Shown: positions 17,363-25,897 of the stretch, one piece after another
Position numbering within the stretch: the stretch's first letter is position 1
Layout: each line of letters begins with the position of its first letter
Source of the DNA: an uncultured Pelagibacteraceae bacterium
Lineage (GTDB): Bacteria; Pseudomonadota; Alphaproteobacteria; Pelagibacterales; Pelagibacteraceae
Direction: 5' to 3'
DNA: 41,748 bases
Assembly: GCA_902525935.1 (NCBI GenBank)
Contig: CABZJA010000010.1
Coordinates: forward strand, 1-41,748
Translations under genes and position numbers: made by a program
Notes under the pieces: generated by a model
The model's input: the letters and a program-made list of their open reading frames with translations, nothing else
The model's database searches: none
Told to the model about the DNA's origin: nothing

Positions 17363-18103
17363 TTAATCAAACAGTCTTCCAAATCCTTTTACAGATTTAT
17401 TTTCACCAATGTTTTCTAAAGATTCCCAGATTAAAGCTTGGTTGCTTGAAAGAACTGGTATTCCTAGTTTATCTTCTAATTTTTGTATCAAAGGAAGTAC
17501 TGGTAAAGCGGTACAAGATACAAATAAAGCATCTGCCTCACTTACATCTAAATTTATAAGAACATCAAACAGATAATTTTGATCTACTTTACCAATCTCC
17601 ATATCAGAATGAATATCAAAGTATGAATTAGAAGTAATTTCAAAACCAGATGATTTAAAGTAATCAACAACATCATCATTAACTTTTTTACTATAAGGCG
17701 TGAAAATAGAAAGTTTTTTTATATTTAATTTTTTCAATGCTTTCAGAGCTGCTGTGCTTGGTGTTGAAAGTTTTGCCTCTGGTTTTGCTGCTTGTATTTT
17801 ATTTTTAATATTATCGTATCCTGCTGCAATAGTTCCTGATGTGCAAGCATATACAACACAGTCTAATTTTTGCTCTGGGAGGATATGTTTTGTAACTTGA
17901 GTAATATTCTCTGACATTTTGATTAAATTCTCTTTAGATAAGGGGTTGTAACATTCTATTCTATTTACAAAAAAATCTATTTTTTTATCTTTAATTACAC
18001 TTATAAAATCTTTTTCAATCACTAGATCAGTTGCTAAAGCGATGAGTCCAATACGTGGATTTTGATTTTTTTCAAACTTTGGTTCTATTTTTTGTGATTT
18101 CAT
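17363..18103 (-). CDS. EutA-like / maleate isomerase-Asp racemase superfamily protein
   Basis: A 246-residue member of the Asp/Glu racemase-arylmalonate decarboxylase-maleate isomerase superfamily. Both catalytic cysteines are visible: Cys87 in YACTSGT and Cys197 in FVSCTALPVLP. The opening PRIGLIALATD is very like EutA proteins of ectoine-utilisation clusters. The enzyme activity of EutA is not well defined in what I know; a racemase or isomerase step is likely. It is the first gene of a minus-strand operon and lies 3 bp before the DoeA-like gene, which supports a shared pathway. Maleate isomerase is the main alternative. Confidence 0.7.
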   Translation of the reverse strand: MKSQKIEPKFEKNQNPRIGLIALATDLVIEKDFISVIKDKKIDFFVNRIECYNPLSKENLIKMSENITQVTKHILPEQKLDCVVYACTSGTIAAGYDNIKNKIQAAKPEAKLSTPSTAALKALKKLNIKKLSIFTPYSKKVNDDVVDYFKSSGFEITSNSYFDIHSDMEIGKVDQNYLFDVLINLDVSEADALFVSCTALPVLPLIQKLEDKLGIPVLSSNQALIWESLENIGENKSVKGFGRLFD

Positions 18104-18164
18104 AAATGTAATATACCACCACTTATTGATTAATCATTAAAATTTAAAAACTGCATCTAATTTC

Positions 18165-18194
18165 TTGAATGGTAAGAGCAAATAAACGTATAAT
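18165..18194 (+). promoter_or_regulatory. Candidate sigma70-type promoter for the aldehyde dehydrogenase operon
   Basis: TTGAAT (18165-18170) and a perfect TATAAT (18189-18194) with an 18-bp spacer, in the 116-bp spacer between divergent operons. The start codon at 18220 is 26 bp past the -10 box, leaving a leader of roughly 20 nt. No clear Shine-Dalgarno precedes that ATG. Confidence 0.6.
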
Positions 18195-18219
18195 AAGAAA
18201 AATTAATTTATAAATATAA

Positions 18220-19653
18220 ATGCTCGATAAAAAAAAATTTTATATCAATGGAAAATGGGTTGAGCCAGTAAACAAGAATGAATGTGAAGTTATTAATCCA
18301 TCAACAGAAGAAGTTTGTGCAATTATAAGTCTTGGAAGTTCTGATGATACAAATGCTGCTGTCAAAGCAGCAAAATCTGCATTTGAAAATTGGAAAGAAA
18401 CTTCAAAAGAAGAAAGGTTAAATTTATTAGAAAAATTATTAAAAATTTATAATTCTAGATGGGATGATATGACAAATGCTATTACTTCAGAGCTTGGTTG
18501 TCCTAAAGATTGGTGTTCAGCTAATCAAACATCTTCTGGTGCAGGTCATATCGAAGACTTTATAAAAAGATTAAATGATTTCGAATTCGAACCAGGTTTT
18601 GATAAGGGATCTACTAATCATATTATATATGAACCAATTGGAGTTTGCGGATTAATTACACCTTGGAATTGGCCTATAAATCAAATTGCTTTAAAAGTAA
18701 TTCCAGCTTTTGCTACTGGATGTACAATGGTACTTAAGCCATCTGAAATTGCACCATTATCAGGAATGCTATTTGCAGAGATGATAGATGAGGCTGGATT
18801 TCCAGCTGGAGTGTTTAATCTAGTGAATGGTGATGGGCTTGGTGTTGGAACTGACCTGTCAGGACATCCTGATGTTGATATGGTCTCATTTACAGGATCT
18901 ACTAGAGCTGGAAAATTAATTACAAAGAATGCTGCTGAAACTATAAAAAGAGTTTGTCTTGAACTTGGTGGTAAAGGTGGAAATATTGTTTTTGCTGATG
19001 CATATCCTGATGCAGTTAGAGATGGCATTAGAAACGTAATGAGTAATTCAGGTCAATCATGTGATGCTCCAACTAGAATGCTTGTTGAAAAATCAATTTA
19101 TAAAAGAGCTGTTGAAGAGGCTGCAGATGAAGCAAATAAAATTAAAGTTGATCTTGCTTCAAAAGCTGGTGATCATATAGGACCTGTAATTTCAAAAACT
19201 CAATTTGATAAAATTCAGAGTTTAATAAATAGTGGAATTGAAGAAGGTGCTACTTTAGTAGCAGGTGGTCCTGATAAACCTGAAGACTTACAGAAAGGTT
19301 ATTTTATTAAACCGACAGTATTCACTGATGTTAATAATAATATGAGAATTGCTAAAGAGGAAATATTTGGACCAGTATTGTCAATTATTCCTTTTGAAAA
19401 TGAAGAGGAGGCTATCCAAATTACAAATGACACAGAATATGGATTAGGAAACTATTTACAAACAGAGGATAAAGAAAAGGCAAAAAGAGTCTCAAAAAAA
19501 TTAAGATCTGGAATTGTGTATGTAAATCATAAAGCAGCTGACTCCGGAACTCCTTTTGGTGGGTATAGGCAATCTGGAAATGGGCGTGAAGGTGGAACTT
19601 GGGGATTGCATGAATATCTTGAAGTAAAAACTATTACTGAATGGAAAAATTAA
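18220..19653 (+). CDS. NAD(P)-dependent aldehyde dehydrogenase
   Basis: Oxidises an aldehyde to the carboxylic acid; 477 residues, standard for the superfamily. Catalytic Cys281 is in NSGQSCDAP and the general base Glu248 in CLELGGKGG. The cofactor segment TPWNWPINQ and VSFTGSTRAGK are intact, as is the C-terminal GGYRQSGNGREGG. The substrate is not fixed by these motifs. Given the GMC (choline-dehydrogenase-like) enzyme at 38939 and the betaine genes around, betaine aldehyde or another amino-aldehyde is plausible. It leads a five-gene operon and its stop is 1 bp before the next ATG. Confidence 0.93.
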   Translation: MLDKKKFYINGKWVEPVNKNECEVINPSTEEVCAIISLGSSDDTNAAVKAAKSAFENWKETSKEERLNLLEKLLKIYNSRWDDMTNAITSELGCPKDWCSANQTSSGAGHIEDFIKRLNDFEFEPGFDKGSTNHIIYEPIGVCGLITPWNWPINQIALKVIPAFATGCTMVLKPSEIAPLSGMLFAEMIDEAGFPAGVFNLVNGDGLGVGTDLSGHPDVDMVSFTGSTRAGKLITKNAAETIKRVCLELGGKGGNIVFADAYPDAVRDGIRNVMSNSGQSCDAPTRMLVEKSIYKRAVEEAADEANKIKVDLASKAGDHIGPVISKTQFDKIQSLINSGIEEGATLVAGGPDKPEDLQKGYFIKPTVFTDVNNNMRIAKEEIFGPVLSIIPFENEEEAIQITNDTEYGLGNYLQTEDKEKAKRVSKKLRSGIVYVNHKAADSGTPFGGYRQSGNGREGGTWGLHEYLEVKTITEWKN

Positions 19654-19654
19654 A

Positions 19655-20035
19655 ATGCTTGGTTATGTAATGGTGGGAACCAATAACTTAGAAAAAGCAA
19701 TAATTTTTTATGATGAAGTCTTAAAAGTATTAAATCTAGAAAGAAACTATAAAGATGAAGTTTGTGCTGGTTACACAGAAAAAAATGGTGATGGAACTAT
19801 AGAGTTTTATGTGACTAAACCTGTCAACATGAAAGAGGCAACTAATGGAAATGGAACGCAAGTTTCATTTATTACATCATCTAAAGATGTAGTTGATAAG
19901 TTTCATGAGATCGGGCTTAAGGCAGGAGGAAAAAGTGAAGGAGCTGGAGGTGAAAGACCAGAAGGTTCTGGGGTTTACTATTCTTATATTCGAGATCTTG
20001 ATAATAATAAAATTTGTGCTTTCACAAATAATTAA
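19655..20035 (+). CDS. VOC-superfamily (glyoxalase/bleomycin-resistance-like) protein
   Basis: A 126-residue single VOC domain, made of the paired beta-alpha-beta-beta-beta modules: MLGYVMVGTNNLEKAIIFYDEVL at the start is the classic first module, and the second ends in SYIRDLDNNKICAF. Such proteins are metal-dependent lyases, dioxygenases or binding proteins, or have no catalytic role. The ligand residues and substrate cannot be assigned by eye. It is embedded between an aldehyde dehydrogenase (1 bp) and a homocysteine methyltransferase (TAATG overlap), so it is cotranscribed with them. Confidence 0.85.
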   Translation: MLGYVMVGTNNLEKAIIFYDEVLKVLNLERNYKDEVCAGYTEKNGDGTIEFYVTKPVNMKEATNGNGTQVSFITSSKDVVDKFHEIGLKAGGKSEGAGGERPEGSGVYYSYIRDLDNNKICAFTNN

Positions 20036-20946
20036 TGTCTTACACTTTCATTCAAGAGAAAATTGATCAAGGAAAAATTATTTTACTTGATGGAGGTATA
20101 GGTGCTGAGCTTGAAAAAAAGGGAGCTAAAATGGATAAAAACCTTTGGTGTGGAAAATGTTCGGTAGATAGCCCAGGATTTTTAAAAGAAGTTCATGAAA
20201 ATTATATTGATGCGGGTGCTGATGTTATTACAACAAATACTTATGCAACTACTCCAATTTCTCTTCGAAAACATGGATATGAAGACTCAATTGAATTATT
20301 TAATAAGCAAGCAGTTCAAATTGCAAAACAAGCAATTGATAATTCAAAAAAAAGCGTTTGTTTAGCAGGAAGTGTTTCGAGTTATGGAAGTTTTCTTAAA
20401 CTTGGAACAAAGAATATGAAGCCAAGTTTTAATGAACAGATTAAAATTTTATCAAATGAGGGTGTTGATTTAATAATTTTAGAAGCAATGACATCTCAAG
20501 CAGAAATTGTGGAGACTATGCTTGAGTGTTCTTCAAATATAAAGTTGCCTGTTTGGCTTTCTATTTCCTGTGTAGTAGATCAGAATACAAAAAATATTAC
20601 GCTTGGCTATGATGATGTAAAGAATAAAACTGAAATTTACGAGGATTTAGAAGAATCGTTGAAAAGTTTTAGTAAATTACATAATGGGCCAATTTTAATT
20701 GCTCACTCAGATATTAAAACAACAAGTGCAGCTTTAGAGACAGCATTAAAATATTATAATGGAGTTATCGGTGCTTACCCTAATAAAGGCTTTTACGAAA
20801 AACCAAATTGGAAGTTTGAAGATAATTTTTCACCTAATGATTATTTGGAAGTTGCAAAAAAATGGGTTAGCAAAGGTGTAAAAATTGTTGGTGGTTGTTG
20901 CGGTATAGGAGTTGAAGAGATAAAAGCTGTTTCAATTTTGAAGTAA
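20035..20946 (+). CDS. Homocysteine S-methyltransferase-family protein
   Basis: A 303-residue B12-independent methyltransferase-fold protein (BHMT/MmuM family). It would move a methyl group from betaine, S-methylmethionine or DMSP to homocysteine, giving methionine. The early LLDGGIGAELEKKG and ITTNTYATTP are family hallmarks, and the zinc-site CC pair is Cys288-Cys289 in GGCCG. The first zinc cysteine, normally in an NCT-type motif about 64-66 residues earlier, appears to be replaced by His224 (IAHSD). The same change is seen in the second copy at 22590-23573. The start overlaps the VOC stop (TAATG). With glycine betaine produced by the carnitine genes and imported by ProVWX, betaine is the favoured donor, by inference. 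Confidence 0.88.
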   Translation: MSYTFIQEKIDQGKIILLDGGIGAELEKKGAKMDKNLWCGKCSVDSPGFLKEVHENYIDAGADVITTNTYATTPISLRKHGYEDSIELFNKQAVQIAKQAIDNSKKSVCLAGSVSSYGSFLKLGTKNMKPSFNEQIKILSNEGVDLIILEAMTSQAEIVETMLECSSNIKLPVWLSISCVVDQNTKNITLGYDDVKNKTEIYEDLEESLKSFSKLHNGPILIAHSDIKTTSAALETALKYYNGVIGAYPNKGFYEKPNWKFEDNFSPNDYLEVAKKWVSKGVKIVGGCCGIGVEEIKAVSILK

Positions 20947-20963
20947 TAATATATTGTAAAATT

Positions 20964-21419
20964 ATGAAAACGTTTATTGGTGGTATTGGTTGTTTTTGGG
21001 ACGAAACTAAATACGATGGTATAAAAGGAATAGTATCTACCGAATGTGGTTACTGCGGAGGCGATAATCCTAATGTTACTTACAAAGCAGTTTGTGGTGG
21101 AGATACAGGTCACATAGAAGTAGTTAAAGTTCAATATGATGAAAATATTTTAAGCTATGAAGATATGGTCAGATTGTTTTTTAAACTCCATGACTCAACT
21201 CAAAAAAATAGACAAGGAACTTATGTAGGAATTCAATATCGTTCTGAGATATTTTATAATAATGATAATGAAAAAAATACAGCAGAGAAAATTTTAAAAG
21301 AAATGAATGAGAAATTAGATGGAAAAGTTACTACAAAGATTTCCAAAGAAAAAAACTATTGTAAAGCAGAAGGCTATCATCAAAAGTATGAGAAAAATAA
21401 ATCTCTTAAGTTTGGATAA
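20964..21419 (+). CDS. msrA: Peptide methionine sulfoxide reductase MsrA
   Basis: Repairs methionine-S-sulfoxide in proteins or free methionine. At 151 residues it is a minimal MsrA. Catalytic Cys10 lies in GCFWDET (usual form GCFWxxE), followed by ECGYCGGDNPNVTY, GHIEVVKVQYD, FFKLHDSTQKNRQG and GIQYRSEIFY, all standard MsrA segments. A C-terminal cysteine in KNYCKAEGYHQKY may serve in recycling. The gene follows the homocysteine methyltransferase by 17 bp, linking methionine synthesis and repair. Confidence 0.93.
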   Translation: MKTFIGGIGCFWDETKYDGIKGIVSTECGYCGGDNPNVTYKAVCGGDTGHIEVVKVQYDENILSYEDMVRLFFKLHDSTQKNRQGTYVGIQYRSEIFYNNDNEKNTAEKILKEMNEKLDGKVTTKISKEKNYCKAEGYHQKYEKNKSLKFG

Positions 21420-21430
21420 AAAATACTAAT

Positions 21431-22588
21431 TTGAAAAAAATTATTTCAGAAAAAAATTCAGAATTAGTTACAAGAAAAGATAATAAAGCTCAATGGAATC
21501 TCCCAAATAAAAGAAGGTTGGGTTTTAGAAATTTATATAAAATTAATAGATATGGAATATACCTTAGATCAGATTTTGTTCTAAAATTAAAAAAAAAAAT
21601 TAATAAGAGAATTGGTAAATTATCTTATGTGAAAAAGGTAACTAAAAATAAAGCTTTTTGCTCTCTAATAGTTGGTAAAGATCAGGATATTTTATTCGAG
21701 CAGTATGCAAAAGACTTTTCCACAAATCAGCCTCAAACAATTATGTCAATTACAAAAATGTTTATACATTTATTTGTGGGGGAGCTAATAGACAGAAAAC
21801 TAATTAATTTAAATAAGAAAATTTCATTTTACTTACCAAAAATTGGCAGTGGTTATGCAAGTGCAAAAGTAAAAGACGTGTTAGACATGAACATTGTAAA
21901 TCTATATAGCGAAGATTATACAAAAGCTTATTCGTCTTCATTTCTACATGAGCCTGTGGGAGGATGGAGACTGCCGATTAAAGGCAAAAATATTCAAAGT
22001 CAGGAACAATATTTAAATTCAATTAAATCCTTAAAAAGCAGAGATTTAAAAAATTATACTGATCTGGCGCATTATAAATCAGCTAATACCGATGTTATTG
22101 GACTAATTATAGAAAAAGTAAGTAAAAAAAGTTTAAGACAGTGGCTGTTGGAAACAGTTGAAGCAACAGGATTTGAAGAAGGATTGTATATAGGAACAGA
22201 TAGATTTGGAACACCGTGGATGTCTGGAGGTGGAAGTTTAATTACAAGAGATTTTTTAAGAATGGGTTTACTTTTTTCTAGGTTTGGAAAAGGTATAAAT
22301 GGAAAAAATATTGGTTCTAAAACTTTTTTGAGTAAAACTATTAATAGTGAGGGACCCAAATACATTCAATTATCTAAGTATAAATTTGTCTGTTATGTAA
22401 ATTCATTAATGAAATGCGGTAACTGGATTGGTCACTCTGGGTATGGAGGCCAATTTTTAGGAATAAATTTGAAAACAAAAGTTGTTGCTGCGTTTTTTTC
22501 TGTCTTAGAGACTAAATCTGCAACAAATGAAAAATATAAAAAAGATATGGTAAATATGATAGACCAAATAATTAGTAAAGATTACTAA
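21431..22588 (+). CDS. Serine hydrolase of the beta-lactamase/penicillin-binding (class C-like) family
   Basis: A 385-residue serine hydrolase. The SxxK motif is Ser106-Ile-Thr-Lys109 in IMSITKMF, a tyrosine/asparagine region follows at YKSANTD (from about residue 215), and GHSGYGGQ near the C-terminus serves as the third motif. It has no signal peptide; instead a basic N-terminus of about 70 residues. The only sensible start is TTG at 21431, since the next in-frame ATG is about 100 residues in. These enzymes include esterases and amide hydrolases as well as beta-lactamases, so antibiotic resistance should not be assumed. It ends the operon and meets the opposite-strand gene 1 bp later. Confidence 0.82.
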   Translation: MKKIISEKNSELVTRKDNKAQWNLPNKRRLGFRNLYKINRYGIYLRSDFVLKLKKKINKRIGKLSYVKKVTKNKAFCSLIVGKDQDILFEQYAKDFSTNQPQTIMSITKMFIHLFVGELIDRKLINLNKKISFYLPKIGSGYASAKVKDVLDMNIVNLYSEDYTKAYSSSFLHEPVGGWRLPIKGKNIQSQEQYLNSIKSLKSRDLKNYTDLAHYKSANTDVIGLIIEKVSKKSLRQWLLETVEATGFEEGLYIGTDRFGTPWMSGGGSLITRDFLRMGLLFSRFGKGINGKNIGSKTFLSKTINSEGPKYIQLSKYKFVCYVNSLMKCGNWIGHSGYGGQFLGINLKTKVVAAFFSVLETKSATNEKYKKDMVNMIDQIISKDY

Positions 22589-22589
22589 A

Positions 22590-23573
22590 TTAAGAAAATT
22601 TTGTTATCAAGGATTTTAAATGTTTATCTGTGACTCCACAACAACCCCCAATAATTTTTACCTGATCGTCTATTAGCTCAGAACACTTATCAACAAATTC
22701 AATTTCATTTTCAGTTATTAATGCTTGCATAGTACTAGTGTCAAATTTATGAATTTCTGGATAGAACATAATTGGCCCACTCCAATTTGATTTTAAAACT
22801 TTCATTCCCTCTTTCGTATCAATAAACCAACTATGCATTATGCCATAAACATCTCCACCAATAGATTTGAGTGAATTAATTATTTCAGCAAAATTTATAA
22901 TTTTATCTTCAGGAAGGAATTTTGGCTCACCAGGATATTTTAAAGGGTCATATATAATAGATCTCTCTTTTTCTGCTCTAAAATTTCTACCTACTACGGT
23001 TTCATCAAATTTACTTATGCAGCAACTTAATCCAACCCAGACAGGCAAATCCGTTTCCAAAGCTGCATTTAGCAAAATTTTAGCGTGATCAATGTCTAAA
23101 AGCATTTCAAGAATAAGCACTTCGACTCCCTCTTCTTTTAATACTTTCGCTTGTTCTTTATAATTTTTTTCTTCTTTTGCAAATGATGGTACAAATTTTG
23201 TGTCAGGTCTAAATTCATTTTCAGCCAAAGCTAAATATGTTGACATACTTCCAGCAATTTTAATTTTTTTTCCAGAATTTTTGACTGCTTGTCTTGCTAA
23301 CTTAACTGTATCAATATTAATTTTTATTGTCTGATCTCCTAAATTTGAAGGCTCAAGACAATGTCTTGCAGTTCCAAAAGAGTTGGTTGTTATCATATCA
23401 CATCCTGCATTTATATGACTTTCGTGTACTTTGATTACTATTTCTGGTGAGAAAACATTTGCTAAGCCAGAAAATGCTGGTCCCATTATTCCACCAAGTC
23501 TCTGAATTTCTGAGCCAGTTCCACCATCTAAGAAGACTTTTTTTTTTGATTTCAATAATTCATTAATATCCAT
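22590..23573 (-). CDS. Second homocysteine S-methyltransferase-family protein
   Basis: A 327-residue homologue of the gene at 20035-20946 on the opposite strand. It shares DGGTGSEIQRLGG, ITTNSFGTARHCLEPSN and the zinc pair Cys311-Cys312 in GGCCG. As in the other copy, the first zinc cysteine seems to be a histidine (His247 in GIMHSW), also 64 residues before the CC pair. It is about 24 residues longer, mainly in an insertion around YDPLKYPGEPKFLPED. The two sequences have drifted far, so they probably use different methyl donors. The start overlaps the EamA stop (TAATG), so it is the last gene of the minus-strand operon from 27088. Confidence 0.87.
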   Translation of the reverse strand: MDINELLKSKKKVFLDGGTGSEIQRLGGIMGPAFSGLANVFSPEIVIKVHESHINAGCDMITTNSFGTARHCLEPSNLGDQTIKINIDTVKLARQAVKNSGKKIKIAGSMSTYLALAENEFRPDTKFVPSFAKEEKNYKEQAKVLKEEGVEVLILEMLLDIDHAKILLNAALETDLPVWVGLSCCISKFDETVVGRNFRAEKERSIIYDPLKYPGEPKFLPEDKIINFAEIINSLKSIGGDVYGIMHSWFIDTKEGMKVLKSNWSGPIMFYPEIHKFDTSTMQALITENEIEFVDKCSELIDDQVKIIGGCCGVTDKHLKSLITKFS

Positions 23574-24475
23574 TATGCTAATTTCTTTTCTGACTTTGGA
23601 ACATATACAACTTCAATTACACCACCAAGAATTATTAGAACACTTCCTAGTGTTTCTCTCCAACCAAATGGTTCATTTGTTAAAATACTAGCACTAACAA
23701 CGCCAACAATTATTTCAGCTAAAAATAAAATAGATGATAAGCCGGCTCCTAATTTACTTGGAGCCCAAAATATTATTACCCCTGTAGGAATGAAATAAAA
23801 TATTGAAATAAGTAATAAAAAAGTGGACATTGACATAATAACCTCCACTGATGGAACTGGTCCTAAATAATCTACTAAGAATAACCCAATGGGTATACTT
23901 GCTAAACCACCATAAAAAAAGAATGTGAATATAATTGGAAAGACACCATCGGTTTTAATTATTTCCATTCTAATTAAACCAGCACCAAATAGTGCACCTC
24001 CAGCAAGAGCCAACCAATCTCCTGCATTTTGAGGTAATGGAATTATATTCTCTTGACTAAATACAATCCACAAACCTCCTAATGCTAAACCTAATGTGAT
24101 TAACCTCTTCCAACCAAATTTCTTTTTTAAAAATATAATTTCAAATATTGTTGTCCAAACAGGTATCATGTAAAACATGATTAATGCTTTAACAACGTCA
24201 GTAAGAAGAAAACTAAGAGCATAACAAACAAATCCACTACCAACAAAAAAACCAGTGAGAGGAAATTCCAATCCAATAGACTTTCCTTTTATAACTCTCC
24301 AAATTGCGATTGGTGATAATATTAATATTCCAACTGCCATTTGGGATATTGTTCCCCACCCACCAGTCAAACCTCCATCTTCTAGTATTCTTTGAGGTAA
24401 CCAATAAATTCCCCACGAACCTGCAGCGATAGCTAATGCGAACGAAATTTTAAAATGATGAGGGTGTCTGGTCAT
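23573..24475 (-). CDS. EamA/DMT-family transporter (RhaT-like topology)
   Basis: A 300-residue integral membrane protein with about ten hydrophobic segments and the two-repeat layout of the drug/metabolite transporter superfamily. The signature region is seen at MFYMIPVWTTIFEIIFLKKKFGW (about residues 100-122, end of the first repeat) and in the second repeat at ILFLAEIIVGVVSASILTNEPFGWRE. The C-terminus is basic (KSEKKLA), giving a cytoplasmic end. These proteins export amino acids or metabolites. It sits between an amidase and a homocysteine methyltransferase, so a methionine- or amine-type metabolite is a reasonable but unproven cargo. Confidence 0.88.
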   Translation of the reverse strand: MTRHPHHFKISFALAIAAGSWGIYWLPQRILEDGGLTGGWGTISQMAVGILILSPIAIWRVIKGKSIGLEFPLTGFFVGSGFVCYALSFLLTDVVKALIMFYMIPVWTTIFEIIFLKKKFGWKRLITLGLALGGLWIVFSQENIIPLPQNAGDWLALAGGALFGAGLIRMEIIKTDGVFPIIFTFFFYGGLASIPIGLFLVDYLGPVPSVEVIMSMSTFLLLISIFYFIPTGVIIFWAPSKLGAGLSSILFLAEIIVGVVSASILTNEPFGWRETLGSVLIILGGVIEVVYVPKSEKKLA

Positions 24476-24480
24476 TATAA

Positions 24481-25887
24481 TTACATTAATTCTGGTTTAA
24501 ATTTTGAAAAGTTAAAAATTTCTTCATAAGATTTGGCAAAATAAATTACTTTATTATCTTCTTTAACATTTGCTATAATCTGCATTCCCATTGGTAGCCC
24601 TTTGTCATTGAAACCAACTGGAACAGATATAGTTGGCAAACCAAGCAAGCTAGATAATATATAGACTTCCATATATCTATGATAAGTGTCAATTTTATTA
24701 TTATTGATAAATTCTGGATTATTTAGGTTCTTATCAAAGGGAAATAATTGAGCTGAAGGTAATGCCAAAAAATCATAATGATTAAATAGTTTTTGAATTT
24801 TATCCTGATATTTATTTCTAATTTCTATCGCTTTTAAAACATCATTTGTTTTGACACTTTTCCCTTTTTCATATTCCCAATATGCTTGTAAAGGCAATTC
24901 GTCTAAATTTTTTAAATTATATAACAGAAAATTTTCATATAATGTTTTGGCTCTTAATGTTGTCCAAGAAAACCATAATTCTTCTGAATTAATTTCAGTT
25001 TTTAAATTTTCAACATTTAAATTATTTGATTGCAATCTTTTTAAAATATTTTCACATAAATCGATAATTCCATCTTCAAATTTATATTGGTCATTCAGAT
25101 CAATGCACCATCCAATTTTTAAATCTGAAAGTTTTTTAATATTTATATCCTCAAGATCGAAAGATAATTTATCCTTTAAATTTTTCCCTTTTATATACTT
25201 AAATAAAAATTCCATGTCATAGGGAGTTCTAGCAAGACAGCCGGTTGTTGAAATTAAAGGGAGACCATTTAAATTTTTAATTTCAAATCTGTCTTCTGCA
25301 ATCGCACCAGGTGTTGGTCTCAATCCATAAATATTGGCAAATGCTGCAGGATTTCTACAGGATCCCATCATGTCTGTACCATCTGCAAAAGGAATTAAAT
25401 TTGCTGCAACAGCTGCTGCTGCACCACCTGATGACCCTCCCGCTGACTTACTATAATCATAAACATTGGATGTGGCTCCATAAACTCTATTAGTAGTATG
25501 ACAACCAACAGCAAATTCAGAGAGATTTGTTTTACCAATTAAAATTGTATTTTTTCTATAATTATTTACTAATAAAGAGTCATGTTTTGGGATATTTTTT
25601 AATAACTCTTTATATCCATAGCATGTTACCTCATTTTTAATATCAAATAATTCTTTGACTGCAATTGGAAGGCCATAAATATCATCTTGATTTTCATTTT
25701 TGAAGTTTTTGTCTTTTAATTTTGCATATTCAATAATTTTTTGTTCATCTAATATTGAAATAATAGCATTTAATTTTGGATTATATTTTTTTATCCTGTC
25801 AAAATAAAAATTTATTACTTCAACTATTTTTATTTCTTTATTTTTGATTTTAGAGATAATTTGAGATACAGAAAATGTTTCAAGCAC
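24481..25887 (-). CDS. Amidase (amidase-signature family)
   Basis: A 468-residue hydrolase of amide bonds with a complete Ser-cisSer-Lys triad: Lys78 in PIAVKELFD, cis-Ser152 in AGGSSGG and nucleophile Ser176 in GTDMMGSCRNP. The 24-residue step between the serines matches the family. The likely start is GTG at 25885-25887, 10 bp after the alcohol dehydrogenase stop; an alternative start slightly upstream would overlap that gene. Not GatA, because GatB and GatC are not adjacent and the flanking genes are catabolic. Substrate unknown. Confidence 0.9.
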   Translation of the reverse strand: MLETFSVSQIISKIKNKEIKIVEVINFYFDRIKKYNPKLNAIISILDEQKIIEYAKLKDKNFKNENQDDIYGLPIAVKELFDIKNEVTCYGYKELLKNIPKHDSLLVNNYRKNTILIGKTNLSEFAVGCHTTNRVYGATSNVYDYSKSAGGSSGGAAAAVAANLIPFADGTDMMGSCRNPAAFANIYGLRPTPGAIAEDRFEIKNLNGLPLISTTGCLARTPYDMEFLFKYIKGKNLKDKLSFDLEDINIKKLSDLKIGWCIDLNDQYKFEDGIIDLCENILKRLQSNNLNVENLKTEINSEELWFSWTTLRAKTLYENFLLYNLKNLDELPLQAYWEYEKGKSVKTNDVLKAIEIRNKYQDKIQKLFNHYDFLALPSAQLFPFDKNLNNPEFINNNKIDTYHRYMEVYILSSLLGLPTISVPVGFNDKGLPMGMQIIANVKEDNKVIYFAKSYEEIFNFSKFKPELM

Positions 25888-25897
25888 TGTCCCAAAC

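Noticed and set aside
18681..19028. 115-codon open frame on the minus strand inside the aldehyde dehydrogenase gene
   Set aside because: It lies fully antisense to an intact, motif-complete gene, has low-complexity Ser/Pro/Ala composition and no ribosome site or recognisable domain.
21431..22588. Beta-lactam resistance gene
   Set aside because: Only the general serine-hydrolase motifs are visible and there is no export signal; the setting is metabolic.
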